A stretch of 26,004 bases of DNA from DASTQL01 sp035462845 (GTDB taxonomy: Bacteria; Actinomycetota; Actinomycetes; Jiangellales; Jiangellaceae). The notes under the pieces were generated by a model. That model worked only from the letters and a program-made list of their open reading frames with translations, had not been told where the DNA came from and did no database searches. Positions 1 through 7,882 of the stretch are shown in pieces. The translations under genes and the position numbers were made by a program. Numbering within the stretch: the first letter of the stretch is position 1; every line of letters starts with the position of its first letter. Where the stretch lies: assembly GCA_035462845.1 (NCBI GenBank), contig DATHTV010000246.1, positions 1 to 26,004 on the forward strand, in the 5' to 3' direction.

Positions 1-2
1 TG

Positions 3-1076
3 TGGACGGTGCGCCGCGCCTGGCCGGCCGACGACCGGATCGACCTCGAGCTGGCCGGGCCGGGTGGGCGGCTGCTCGCCGCCGTCGCCTCCGGCGGGCG
101 GCTCGACCCGGTGGGTCTCGACGACCGCAGGCTGCCCGCCCTGTCCGGCTGGGCGGCCGTCCCGGGCGCCCGCCTGGTCGTCCACCGGCCCCGCCGCAGG
201 GCCGTGGTGGAGGTGCCGCGAGGTGCGGGTCCGGTCGCGGGGGTCGCAGCCTCCTCGACCGCCGGGCGGCCGTCGTACGTCAAGGTCGCCAGGCCCCCCT
301 CCGCCGAGCGGGCCCTGCGGGCGCACCGCACCCTCGCCTCGCTGCTGGCGGACGCCCCCGGCGCCCCGGCACTCCCGCAGGTGGACGCGGCGGACCCGGC
401 CGCGGGCTGGGTGCGGACCGCGTCCCTCCCGGGCCGGTCCCTGTTGGACGTGCTGGCCGACCCGCGGTCCGACGCCGCCGCCCTGGACGTCGCCGGGACC
501 GCGGCCGGGAACGCGCTCGGGGTTCTGGCCCGGACCACGCCCGCCGGCCTGCCCGAGCACGCCAGCCCGGACGAGGCGGCGGTCCTGAGCACGTGGGTGG
601 ACCGCCTGGCCAGGTACGCACCGCTCGGCGGCGACGTGGTCGCGCGGGTCCGAGACCTGGCCCACCACGCCCTGGCCGAGCTGACCGCACTGCCGACCGC
701 GCCGGCCGTCACCGCCCACCGTGACCTGCACGACCAGCAGGTCCTCGTGCACCGGGGACGGGCCGCGCTCCTGGACCTGGACACCGCCGCGGCGGCGGAC
801 CCGGGGCTGGACGAGGGGAACCTGCTCGCTCACCTCGACCTGCGGGTCTGGCAGGGGCTGGCGACGGCCGCTCGGGCCCGCCGGCTCGCCCGGGCGGTCG
901 TCGCCGCCCGCTCTGCGGTCGCCCCCGTGGACGCTGCCCGGGTGGCCGCCCACCACCGCGCGACGCGTGCCCGGCTGGCCGCCCTCTACGCCTTCCGGCC
1001 AGGGGCCCGCACGGTCGTGCCGCGCCTGCTCGACAGCCCGTCGGTCGTGCTGCCCGACGTGCCCGCACCGGTCTGA
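3..1076 (+). CDS. Aminoglycoside phosphotransferase-like (APH fold) kinase, 5' end outside window
   Basis: Predicted small-molecule phosphotransferase of the APH/choline-kinase-like fold; the substrate cannot be inferred. Numbering from the GTG at position 9, a lysine (K92, in SYVKV) is placed like an ATP-binding residue. The catalytic loop reads HRDLHDQQ (H237, D239, H241). The metal-binding strand LLDLDT follows about 15 residues later, and DPGLDEGNLLAHLD is typical of the family. The frame stays open upstream of the GTG to the window edge and no ribosome binding site can be judged, so the true start probably lies further upstream. It is separated by 59 bp from sufR, which has its own promoter, so it is not clearly part of the suf operon. 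The fold assignment is fairly secure; drug modification should not be assumed. Confidence 0.75.
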   Translation, partial: WTVRRAWPADDRIDLELAGPGGRLLAAVASGGRLDPVGLDDRRLPALSGWAAVPGARLVVHRPRRRAVVEVPRGAGPVAGVAASSTAGRPSYVKVARPPSAERALRAHRTLASLLADAPGAPALPQVDAADPAAGWVRTASLPGRSLLDVLADPRSDAAALDVAGTAAGNALGVLARTTPAGLPEHASPDEAAVLSTWVDRLARYAPLGGDVVARVRDLAHHALAELTALPTAPAVTAHRDLHDQQVLVHRGRAALLDLDTAAAADPGLDEGNLLAHLDLRVWQGLATAARARRLARAVVAARSAVAPVDAARVAAHHRATRARLAALYAFRPGARTVVPRLLDSPSVVLPDVPAPV

Positions 1077-1100
1077 GTGGGAGCCGTCACGACCCCCGGG

Positions 1101-1129
1101 TTGTCCGGCTCCGGGAAATTGGCGACACT
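1101..1129 (+). promoter_or_regulatory. suf operon promoter (-35 TTGTCC, 17 bp, -10 GACACT)
   Basis: TTGTCC at 1101-1106 and GACACT at 1124-1129 are separated by 17 bp, the best sigma-A-like pair found in the window. The expected transcription start, 7 nt downstream, falls on the GTG of sufR at 1136, so the first gene is probably read from a leaderless mRNA. No Shine-Dalgarno sequence precedes that GTG, which agrees. Confidence 0.5.
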
Positions 1130-1139
1130 GGTGTTGTGA
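1125..1139 (+). promoter_or_regulatory. SufR operator candidate (ACACT-N5-TGTGA)
   Basis: ACACT (1125-1129), five bases, then TGTGA (1135-1139). This matches the operator I recall for mycobacterial SufR. The ACAC/GTGT bases inside it also form a small perfect inverted repeat (1125-1134). It overlaps the -10 box, the predicted transcription start and the GTG start codon, so bound SufR would block RNA polymerase. That gives simple negative autoregulation of the whole operon. Confidence 0.5.
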
Positions 1140-1906
1140 AAAACCCGCGCGCGCTCGCCGAGGCCACCGCGGACGGTCCGGAGCCGTCCGGGGTGACCGC
1201 CGACGCCGTCCACGCCGGCACCCGCGAGCGGGTGGCCAGGGCGATCCTGGAGGGCGGTCCGTCGACCGCGGCGGCCCTGGCGCAGCAGCTCGGCCTGACC
1301 CCGGCCGCGGTGCGCCGGCACCTGGACGCGCTGGTCACCGAGGGGATGATCGAGCCCCGGGTCCCGCGGGTCTCCGCGCCGCGCGGGCGAGGCCGACCGG
1401 CCAAGGTCTTCGTGCTCACCGACGCGGGTCGCGACGCCTTCTTCCAGGCCTACGACGACCTGGCGGCCAGCGCCATGCGCTTCCTGGCCGACCGGGGCGG
1501 TGAGGAGCTCGTCGCCGAGTTCGCCCGCCGGCGGGTCGCGGAGCTCGAGGACCGCTACCGCCCGATCGTCGAGGCGGCCGGACCCCAGGGTGCCGCGCAG
1601 GCCCTGGCCGAGGCGCTGACCGCCGACGGCTACGCTGCCTCGGCGCAGGCGTCACCCACCTCCCTCGGCGAGCAGGTCTGCCAGCACCACTGCCCCGTCG
1701 CGCACGTGGCCGAGCAGTTCCCCCAGCTGTGCGAGGCCGAGACCGAGGTGTTCGCGCGCCTGCTGGGCACCCACGTGCAGCGGCTGGCCACGATCGCCCA
1801 CGGTGACGGCGTCTGCACCACGCACGTCCCCCGCACCCCTGCCACCACCACCCGTACGACAGCGACCGCCACGTCCGGCCCCCACCGGGAGAGGACCCCA
1901 CGATGA
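1136..1906 (+). CDS. sufR: SufR, Fe-S cluster-sensing repressor of the suf operon
   Basis: Winged-helix transcriptional repressor (256 aa) that holds an Fe-S cluster and shuts the suf operon when clusters are plentiful. The helix-turn-helix lies around residues 43-70 (LAQQLGLTPAAVRRHLDAL), followed by a wing containing RGRPAKVF. The C-terminal half carries the cluster region CQHHCPVAH (C182, C186), FPQLCEAE (C199) and HGDGVCTTH (C227), the arrangement of actinobacterial SufR proteins. The residues after about 235 are a low-complexity Thr/Arg tail. The GTG at 1136 is preferred because the predicted transcription start coincides with it. Its stop overlaps the sufB start (ATGA), so it is the first gene of the operon it most likely controls. 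Confidence 0.9.
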   Translation: MKNPRALAEATADGPEPSGVTADAVHAGTRERVARAILEGGPSTAAALAQQLGLTPAAVRRHLDALVTEGMIEPRVPRVSAPRGRGRPAKVFVLTDAGRDAFFQAYDDLAASAMRFLADRGGEELVAEFARRRVAELEDRYRPIVEAAGPQGAAQALAEALTADGYAASAQASPTSLGEQVCQHHCPVAHVAEQFPQLCEAETEVFARLLGTHVQRLATIAHGDGVCTTHVPRTPATTTRTTATATSGPHRERTPR

Positions 1907-3327
1907 CCACGTCCGACATCGAAGCCAGGAACCCCGAGCTCGAGGGGATCGGCCGGTACGAGTACGGCTGGGCCGACACCGACACCTTCGGGGCGGGGGC
2001 GCGCCGCGGGTTGTCCGAGGACGTCGTGCGCGAGATCTCCGCGCTCAAGGACGAGTCGGAGTGGATGCGCAACATCCGGCTCAAGGCGCTGCGGCTCTTC
2101 GGCAAGAAGCCGATGCCCACCTGGGGCTCGGACCTGTCGGGCATCGACTTCGACAACATCAAGTACTTCGTCCGGACGACCGAGAAGCAGGCGACCTCGT
2201 GGGAGGACCTGCCCGAGGACATCAGGAACACCTACGACCGGCTCGGGATCCCCGAGGCCGAGAAGCAGCGCCTCGTGGCCGGCGTGGCCGCGCAGTACGA
2301 GTCGGAGGTCGTCTACCACCAGATCCGCGAGGACCTGGAGGCCAAGGGCGTGATCTTCCTGGACACCGACACGGGGCTCAAGGAGCACCCGGAGCTGTTC
2401 AAGGAGTACTTCGGCAGCGTCATCCCTCCCGGCGACAACAAGTTCGCCGCGCTCAACACCGCGGTGTGGTCGGGCGGCTCGTTCATCTACGTGCCGCCCG
2501 GCGTGCAGGTCGACATCCCGCTCCAGGCCTACTTCCGGATCAACACCGAGAACATGGGCCAGTTCGAGCGGACGCTGATCATCGTCGACGAGGGTGCGTA
2601 CGTGCACTACGTCGAGGGCTGCACGGCGCCGATCTACTCGTCGGACTCCCTGCACTCCGCGGTGGTCGAGATCATCGTGAAGAAGGGCGCCCGCTGCCGC
2701 TACACGACCATCCAGAACTGGTCGAACAACGTCTACAACCTGGTCACCAAGCGGGCCGTGGCGCACGAGGGCGCGACCATGGAGTGGATCGACGGCAACA
2801 TCGGCTCCAAGGTGACCATGAAGTACCCCGCGGTCTACCTGGTGGGCGAGCACGCGAAGGGCGAGACGCTGTCCATCGCGTTCGCCGGCGAGGGCCAGCA
2901 CCAGGACGCCGGGTCGAAGATGGTCCACCAGGCGCCGCACACGTCCTCGACGATCATCTCCAAGTCGGTGGCCCGGGGCGGCGGGCGGACCTCCTACCGC
3001 GGCCTGGTGCAGGTGCTCGAGGGTGCCCACCACAGTGCCAGCACGGTGAAGTGCGACGCGCTGCTCGTCGACACCGTGTCGCGCTCGGACACCTACCCGT
3101 ACGTCGACGTCCGCGAGGACGACGTCCGCATGGGCCACGAGGCCACGGTGTCCAAGGTCAGCGACGACCAGCTCTTCTACCTGATGAGCCGGGGGCTCAC
3201 CGAGGACGAGGCCATGGCCATGATCGTCCGCGGCTTCGTGGAGCCGATCGCCCGGGAGCTGCCGATGGAGTACGCGCTGGAGCTCAACCGGCTGATCGAG
3301 CTGCAGATGGAGGGCGCGGTCGGCTGA
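1903..3327 (+). CDS. sufB: SufB, Fe-S scaffold subunit of the SufBCD complex
   Basis: Scaffold subunit (474 aa) on which Fe-S clusters are assembled in the cytoplasmic SufB-SufC2-SufD complex. The sequence follows the SufB family end to end, including TVKCDALLVD with C384 (apparent equivalent of the essential E. coli C405), the GHEATVSKVSDDQLFY motif and a C-terminal MIVRGFVEPIARELP helix. Mycobacterial SufB proteins often carry an intein; none is present here. The ATG overlaps the sufR stop by four bases and follows a GGGAGAGGA ribosome binding site. The length is normal for the family. Confidence 0.97.
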   Translation: MTTSDIEARNPELEGIGRYEYGWADTDTFGAGARRGLSEDVVREISALKDESEWMRNIRLKALRLFGKKPMPTWGSDLSGIDFDNIKYFVRTTEKQATSWEDLPEDIRNTYDRLGIPEAEKQRLVAGVAAQYESEVVYHQIREDLEAKGVIFLDTDTGLKEHPELFKEYFGSVIPPGDNKFAALNTAVWSGGSFIYVPPGVQVDIPLQAYFRINTENMGQFERTLIIVDEGAYVHYVEGCTAPIYSSDSLHSAVVEIIVKKGARCRYTTIQNWSNNVYNLVTKRAVAHEGATMEWIDGNIGSKVTMKYPAVYLVGEHAKGETLSIAFAGEGQHQDAGSKMVHQAPHTSSTIISKSVARGGGRTSYRGLVQVLEGAHHSASTVKCDALLVDTVSRSDTYPYVDVREDDVRMGHEATVSKVSDDQLFYLMSRGLTEDEAMAMIVRGFVEPIARELPMEYALELNRLIELQMEGAVG

Positions 3328-3392
3328 CGCCGCCCGGACCCCCGCCCCCGACGACGACAGACCCTGGGACCGAGACAGAAGCGAGGACGACC

Positions 3393-4565
3393 ATCAGCAC
3401 CATCGAGGCCCCCCTCCAGGTCGCGCCGCACAGCCACGGCGGCGGCGCGCACGGCGGCAGCGCCCTGCACCGCACCGCGTCCTACGAGGTGGCCGACCAC
3501 CCGGTCCCGACCGGCCGGGAGGAGGACTGGCGGTTCACCCCGCTCCCGCGCCTGCGCGGGCTGCTGGACGACACCGGCTCCGCCGCGCACCTGAGCTGGA
3601 CCACCGTCGTCCCGGCCCCGGCCGACCTGACCGAGATCAGCAGCGAGGAGGCTCTCTCCCTGGGCCTGCCCGCCCCAGGTGACCGGGTGGCCGCGCTCGC
3701 GGCCCGGCACTCGGGCGGCGCGGTCCGGCTCCGGGTGCCGGCCGGCGCCGAGCTCGACGAGCCGGTGCTCCTCCAGCTGCGAGGCACCGGCGGCGACGAG
3801 CCCGTGCACGGCCACCTGGTCATCGACGTGGGCCCGCACGCGAAGGCCACCGTGGTGCTGGAGCACAGCGGCTCTGCGCGTTACGCCGAGCTGGTGTCGG
3901 TCCGCGTGGGCGACGGCGCCAGCCTCGACCTCGTCGGGCTCTCCCTCTGGGACGACGACGCCGTGCACGCCGGGCAGACGGCGGTCCAGGTCGGGCGGGA
4001 CGCCCGGGTGCGCGCGTTCCAGGTCAGCCTGGGCGGCGACCTCGTGCGGCTGCTGCAGACCGTGTCGTACACCGGCCCCGGCGGGGACGCCGAGCTCCTC
4101 GGGCTCTACTTCGCCGACGCCGGGCAGCACCTGGAGCACCGGCTGTTCGTCGACCACTCGACGCCGCACTGCCGCAGCAACGTCCTCTACAAGGGCGCCC
4201 TGCAGGGCGAGTCCGCCCACACGGTCTGGATCGGCGACGTGCTGATCCGCCCCGAGGCGGTGGGGACGGACACCTTCGAGCTCAACCGAAACCTCGTCCT
4301 CACCGACGGAGCCCGGGCCGACTCGGTGCCGAACCTCGAGATCGAGACCGGCGAGGTCGAGAGCGCCGGGCACGCCAGCGCCACCGGCCGCTTCGACGAC
4401 GAGCAGCTGTTCTACCTCCAGGCCCGGGGCATCCCGGCCGAGGAGGCGCGGCGTCTGGTCGTCCGCGGCTTCTTCGCCGAGCTGCTCGGCCGGATCGGCG
4501 TCCCGGAGGTCCGCGACCGGCTGATGGCCGAGGTGGACCGCGAGCTCGCGGAGTCGCTGCCGTGA
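3393..4565 (+). CDS. sufD: SufD, Fe-S scaffold partner subunit, apparent ATC start codon
   Basis: SufD (390 aa if started here) pairs with SufB and SufC to build Fe-S clusters. Family marks are EDWRFTPLPRL near residue 50, the beta-helix core, a histidine in ESAGHASATG (H327, likely equivalent of E. coli H360), and the SufB/D C-terminal motif DDEQLFYLQARGIP. The start is the odd point. Between the sufB stop and residue 33 there is no in-frame ATG, GTG or TTG. Family alignment from memory needs the N-terminal APLQVAPHSHGG segment. A GAGG motif (3383-3386) sits six bases before ATC at 3393, where ATG would be expected (ATC-AGC-ACC reads as M-S-T). The first canonical start is GTG 3489, inside the conserved N-terminal region and without a clear ribosome binding site. 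The 65-bp gap after sufB is the only substantial one in the operon. A sequencing error at this base would give the same picture. Confidence 0.9.
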   Translation: MSTIEAPLQVAPHSHGGGAHGGSALHRTASYEVADHPVPTGREEDWRFTPLPRLRGLLDDTGSAAHLSWTTVVPAPADLTEISSEEALSLGLPAPGDRVAALAARHSGGAVRLRVPAGAELDEPVLLQLRGTGGDEPVHGHLVIDVGPHAKATVVLEHSGSARYAELVSVRVGDGASLDLVGLSLWDDDAVHAGQTAVQVGRDARVRAFQVSLGGDLVRLLQTVSYTGPGGDAELLGLYFADAGQHLEHRLFVDHSTPHCRSNVLYKGALQGESAHTVWIGDVLIRPEAVGTDTFELNRNLVLTDGARADSVPNLEIETGEVESAGHASATGRFDDEQLFYLQARGIPAEEARRLVVRGFFAELLGRIGVPEVRDRLMAEVDRELAESLP

Positions 4566-4900
4566 CCGACTTCCGGCGGGCCTGCACGCTCGCGGACCTG
4601 CCCGAGCAGGGCGCGGTCCGGGTGACCGTCGACGGCGAGGTCCTGGCCGTCGTGCGCGACGACGGCGACGTCCACGTCATCAGCGACACCTGCACCCACC
4701 AGGACGTGTCCCTGGCCGAGGGGGAGGTCGAGGACGGCGAGATCGAGTGCTGGCTGCACGGCTCGCGCTTCGATCTCGCGACCGGCCGGCCCACCTGCCT
4801 GCCCGCGACCCGTCCGGTCGCGGTCTACCCCGTCACCATCGACGGCGAGGACGTCCTCGTCGACATCGACCACCCCCTGAACCAGGAGAAGTCCGCCTGA
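4562..4900 (+). CDS. Rieske-type [2Fe-2S] ferredoxin of the suf operon
   Basis: Small Rieske protein (112 aa) of the ferredoxin-subunit type found in non-heme dioxygenases. The cluster ligands are C44-x-H46 (TCTHQD) and C63-x2-H66 (ECWLHGSRFD), followed by the usual ATGRPTCLPA loop. There is no transmembrane anchor or signal peptide, so it is cytoplasmic. GTG 4562 overlaps the sufD stop (GTGA) and its own stop overlaps the sufC ATG (TGATG), so it is tightly coupled inside the operon. Such a Rieske gene between sufD and sufC is common in actinobacteria. It is presumably an electron carrier for cluster assembly, but no oxygenase partner is nearby and the role is inferred. Confidence 0.88.
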   Translation: MTDFRRACTLADLPEQGAVRVTVDGEVLAVVRDDGDVHVISDTCTHQDVSLAEGEVEDGEIECWLHGSRFDLATGRPTCLPATRPVAVYPVTIDGEDVLVDIDHPLNQEKSA

Positions 4901-5655
4901 TGGCCACGCTCGAGATCCGCGACCTGCACGTCTCCGTCCAGGCGGAGGCCGGCGCCAAGGAGATCCTCCGCGGCGTCGACCTCACCGTCCGGCCAGGGGA
5001 GACCCACGCGATCATGGGGCCCAACGGCTCCGGCAAGTCCACGCTGGCCTACTCCGTGGCCGGCCACCCCAAGTACGAGATCACCAGCGGCTCCGTGACT
5101 CTCGAGGGCGCCGACGTGCTCGCGATGTCGGTCGACGAGCGGGCCCGCGCGGGGCTGTTCCTCGCGATGCAGTACCCGGTCGAGGTGCCGGGGGTCTCGG
5201 TGAGCAACTTCCTGCGCACCGCCAAGACCGCGGTCGACGGGGAGGCGCCCAAGCTGCGTACCTGGGTCAAGGATGTCAAGGCGGCCATGGGCCACCTGGC
5301 GATGGACCCGGCCTTCGCGGAGCGCGACGTCAACGCGGGCTTCTCCGGCGGCGAGAAGAAGCGGCACGAGATCCTCCAGCTGGAGCTGCTGGACCCGCAG
5401 GTGGCGATCCTGGACGAGACCGACTCCGGCCTCGACATCGACGCCCTGCGCGTCGTCTCCGAGGGCGTCAACCGGTTCCGCGCCAAGGGCGACCGCGGCG
5501 TCCTGCTGATCACGCACTACACCCGCATCCTGCGCTACATCCAGCCCGACTTCGTGCACGTCTTCATCGACGGCCGGATCGCCGAGGAGGGCGGCGCGGA
5601 GCTCGCCGAGAAGCTCGAGGCCGAGGGCTACGAGTCCTACCTCGCGAAGGCCTGA
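4900..5655 (+). CDS. sufC: SufC, ABC-type ATPase of the SufBCD complex
   Basis: Cytoplasmic ATPase (251 aa) that drives conformational change in SufBC2D during cluster assembly. Visible motifs are Walker A GPNGSGKST (40-48), Q-loop Q91 (AMQYPVEVPG), ABC signature FSGGEKKR (148-155), Walker B VAILDETDSGLD (168-179, catalytic E173) and H-loop H206 (LLITHYTR). FSGGEKKR and ETDSGLDID distinguish SufC from transporter ATPases. The ATG at 4900 overlaps the stop of the ferredoxin gene. AGGAG lies 10 bases upstream, inside that gene. An open frame extends further upstream but only through the ferredoxin gene. Confidence 0.97.
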   Translation: MATLEIRDLHVSVQAEAGAKEILRGVDLTVRPGETHAIMGPNGSGKSTLAYSVAGHPKYEITSGSVTLEGADVLAMSVDERARAGLFLAMQYPVEVPGVSVSNFLRTAKTAVDGEAPKLRTWVKDVKAAMGHLAMDPAFAERDVNAGFSGGEKKRHEILQLELLDPQVAILDETDSGLDIDALRVVSEGVNRFRAKGDRGVLLITHYTRILRYIQPDFVHVFIDGRIAEEGGAELAEKLEAEGYESYLAKA

Positions 5656-5660
5656 CGACC

Positions 5661-6956
5661 GTGACCACGACCGCCCCCGCCCACGGTCTGCTCGACCCCG
5701 TCGAGCTGGACCGGGTCCGCGCGGACTTCCCGATCCTGTCGCGCACCGTGCGCGGCGGGCGGCGGCTGGTCTACCTCGACTCCGGGGCGACCTCCCAGAA
5801 GCCCGGGTGCGTCCTCGACGCCGAGCGGGAGTTCTACGAGCAGCACAACGCGGCGGTCCACCGTGGCGCGCACCAGCTGGCCGAGGAGGCCACCGACGCC
5901 TACGAGGGGGCTCGGGCGACCGTGGCCGCCTTCGTGGGCGCGGACCCCGCGGAGGTCGTGTTCACCAAGAACGCGACCGAGGCCATCAACCTCGTCGCCT
6001 ACTCGATGAGCAACGCCGCGTACGCAGGCGAGGAGGCGGCCCGGTACCGGCTCGGGCCCGGCGACGAGGTCGTGGTCACGGAGATGGAGCACCACGCCAA
6101 CCTCGTCCCGTGGCAGGAGCTGTGCCGGCGCACCGGCGCCACGCTCCGCTGGCTGGGGGTCACCCCCGACGGCCGGCTCGACCTGGGCGATCTCGACGCG
6201 GTCGTGACCGGGCGGACCCGGCTGGTCGCGTTCGTCCACCAGAGCAACGTGCTGGGCACGGTCAACCCGGTGGAGCCCCTGGTGCGGCGCGCCCGCGAGG
6301 TGGGGGCCCTCGTGGTCCTCGACGCCTGCCAGTCCGTCCCTCACCTGCCGGTCGACGTGGCCGCGCTGGGTGCCGACTTCGTCGCGTTCAGCGGGCACAA
6401 GATGCTGGGGCCGTCCGGCATCGGCGCGCTGTGGGGCCGCCGCGAGCTGCTCGCGACGATGCCGCCGTTCCTCACCGGCGGGTCGATGATCGAGGTCGTC
6501 CGGATGGAGGGCTCGACCTACGCCGCGCCGCCGCAGCGCTTCGAGGCGGGTGTGCCGATGGCGGCGCAGGCCGTCGGTCTGGCCTCGGCCGTCGGCTACC
6601 TGACCGCGCTCGGGATGCCCGCTGTCGCCGCTCACGAGCACGCGCTCGCCGCGTACGCCCTCGACGCCCTCGGTGCCGTGCCGGGGCTGCGCGTCGTGGG
6701 ACCGACCGACGTGGTGGACCGGGGTGCGACGGTGGCCTTCACCGTGGACGGCATCCACCCGCACGACCTGGGGCAGCTGCTCGACGACCGCGGCGTCGAG
6801 GTGCGGGTGGGGCACCACTGCGCGTGGCCACTGCACCGGGCGCTCGACGTGCCCGCGACGACTCGCGCCTCGTTCTACCTCTACAACGGCGCCGACGACG
6901 TCGACGCCCTGGTCGACGCGATCCACCACGCCCGCCGGTTCTTCGGGGTCGCGTGA
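5661..6956 (+). CDS. sufS: SufS, group II cysteine desulfurase
   Basis: PLP-dependent enzyme (431 aa) that takes sulfur from cysteine, holds it as a persulfide and passes it to SufU. Key residues are H145 (EMEHHANLVPW), D221 and Q224 (VLDACQSVPH), the Schiff-base lysine K247 (FSGHKMLGPSGIG) and the persulfide cysteine C387 (RVGHHCAWPLH). The GTG at 5661 lies five bases after the sufC stop, and its own stop overlaps the sufU ATG. The neighbouring scaffold genes and sufU identify it as the Fe-S cluster enzyme rather than a selenocysteine lyase. Confidence 0.96.
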   Translation: MTTTAPAHGLLDPVELDRVRADFPILSRTVRGGRRLVYLDSGATSQKPGCVLDAEREFYEQHNAAVHRGAHQLAEEATDAYEGARATVAAFVGADPAEVVFTKNATEAINLVAYSMSNAAYAGEEAARYRLGPGDEVVVTEMEHHANLVPWQELCRRTGATLRWLGVTPDGRLDLGDLDAVVTGRTRLVAFVHQSNVLGTVNPVEPLVRRAREVGALVVLDACQSVPHLPVDVAALGADFVAFSGHKMLGPSGIGALWGRRELLATMPPFLTGGSMIEVVRMEGSTYAAPPQRFEAGVPMAAQAVGLASAVGYLTALGMPAVAAHEHALAAYALDALGAVPGLRVVGPTDVVDRGATVAFTVDGIHPHDLGQLLDDRGVEVRVGHHCAWPLHRALDVPATTRASFYLYNGADDVDALVDAIHHARRFFGVA

Positions 6957-7429
6957 TGGCCGCCCTGGAGTCGATGTACCAGGAGATCATCCTGGACCAC
7001 GCGAAGCGGCCGCACGGCCGCGGGCTGCGCGAGCCCGGCGTTCCGGCGCCCGGGACCGCCGAGGCCCACCCCGTCAACCCGACCTGCGGCGACGAGGTCA
7101 CCATGCGGGTGCACGTCGACGGCCACCGGCTGGCCGACGTCTCCTGGGAGGGGCACGGCTGCTCGATCAGCCAGGCCGCCGCCTCGGTGATGACCGACCT
7201 GGTGTCCGGGCGGACCGTCGGCGACGCGCTGGGCCGGTACGAGGCCTTCAAGGAGCTGGTGACCGGCCGGGGCACCGTCGAGCCCGACGAGGCTCTCCTC
7301 GAGGACGCCGTCGCCTTCGCCGGCGTCGCCCGCTACCCCGTACGCGTCAAGTGCGCGCTGCTGCCCTGGACCGCTCTCAAGGACGCCACCGCGCGGGCGC
7401 TCACCGCGCCCGAGGAGGAGACCCGATGA
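6956..7429 (+). CDS. sufU: SufU, zinc-dependent sulfur acceptor for SufS
   Basis: IscU-like protein (157 aa) that accepts sulfur from SufS. The family cysteines are C44 (NPTCGDE, with D46), C69 (EGHGCSISQA) and C133 (RVKCALLPW), the set expected for zinc binding in SufU. The ATG at 6956 overlaps the sufS stop (TGATG) and its stop overlaps the sufT ATG. SufU is the Gram-positive counterpart of SufE, which is absent from this operon. The length is slightly greater than the common 145-150 aa. Confidence 0.95.
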   Translation: MAALESMYQEIILDHAKRPHGRGLREPGVPAPGTAEAHPVNPTCGDEVTMRVHVDGHRLADVSWEGHGCSISQAAASVMTDLVSGRTVGDALGRYEAFKELVTGRGTVEPDEALLEDAVAFAGVARYPVRVKCALLPWTALKDATARALTAPEEETR

Positions 7430-7818
7430 CCGACCGCACGAGCACCGACCTCGGCGAGACCGACGTGACGGGCACCGGCCCGGCAGGCACCGGCCCGGCC
7501 GGCTCCCGGGCGACCGACGTCGAGGACCTCACCGAGGCGATGCGCGACGTCGTGGACCCCGAGCTCGGCATCAACGTCGTCGACCTCGGCCTGGTGTACG
7601 GGATCGACGTCGACGACGCCAACGTCGCGACCATCGACATGACCCTCACCAGCGCGGCCTGCCCGCTCACCGACGTCATCGAGGACCAGACCCGGATGGC
7701 CCTGGACGGCCTCGTCCAGGACTTCCGGATCAACTGGGTCTGGATGCCGCCGTGGGGCCCGGACAAGATCACCGACGAGGGCCGCGAGCAGCTGCGCTCT
7801 CTCGGCTTCAACGTCTGA
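7426..7818 (+). CDS. sufT: SufT, MIP18/DUF59-family Fe-S cluster maturation protein
   Basis: Small DUF59 protein (130 aa) thought to help load clusters onto target proteins. The domain spans about residues 31-130, with DPELGINVVDLGLVYG (44-59) and TSAACPLTD carrying the conserved cysteine C79. The first 30 residues are a Thr/Gly-rich extension. It contains a tandem 15-bp duplication (7471-7485, 7486-7500; one mismatch) giving GTGPA twice, a likely recent local expansion. The ATG overlaps the sufU stop (ATGA). It is the last gene of the suf operon. Confidence 0.92.
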   Translation: MTDRTSTDLGETDVTGTGPAGTGPAGSRATDVEDLTEAMRDVVDPELGINVVDLGLVYGIDVDDANVATIDMTLTSAACPLTDVIEDQTRMALDGLVQDFRINWVWMPPWGPDKITDEGREQLRSLGFNV

Positions 7819-7882
7819 CCTCCGCCACCACCTGGCACCGCGACCGGATGCCCGTCGTGCAGCACGGGTTGCCTGCTCGGGA

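Noticed and set aside
9..1076. Antibiotic resistance determinant
   Set aside because: Although the fold is that of aminoglycoside phosphotransferases, most chromosomal actinobacterial members have other or unknown substrates and nothing in the context suggests resistance.
1630..3138. 502-codon minus-strand frame opposite sufR/sufB
   Set aside because: It mirrors the codon pattern of sufB on the other strand, and has no motifs or ribosome binding site.
1903..3327. Intein in SufB, as in mycobacteria
   Set aside because: The protein has the normal inteinless length and continuous family motifs.
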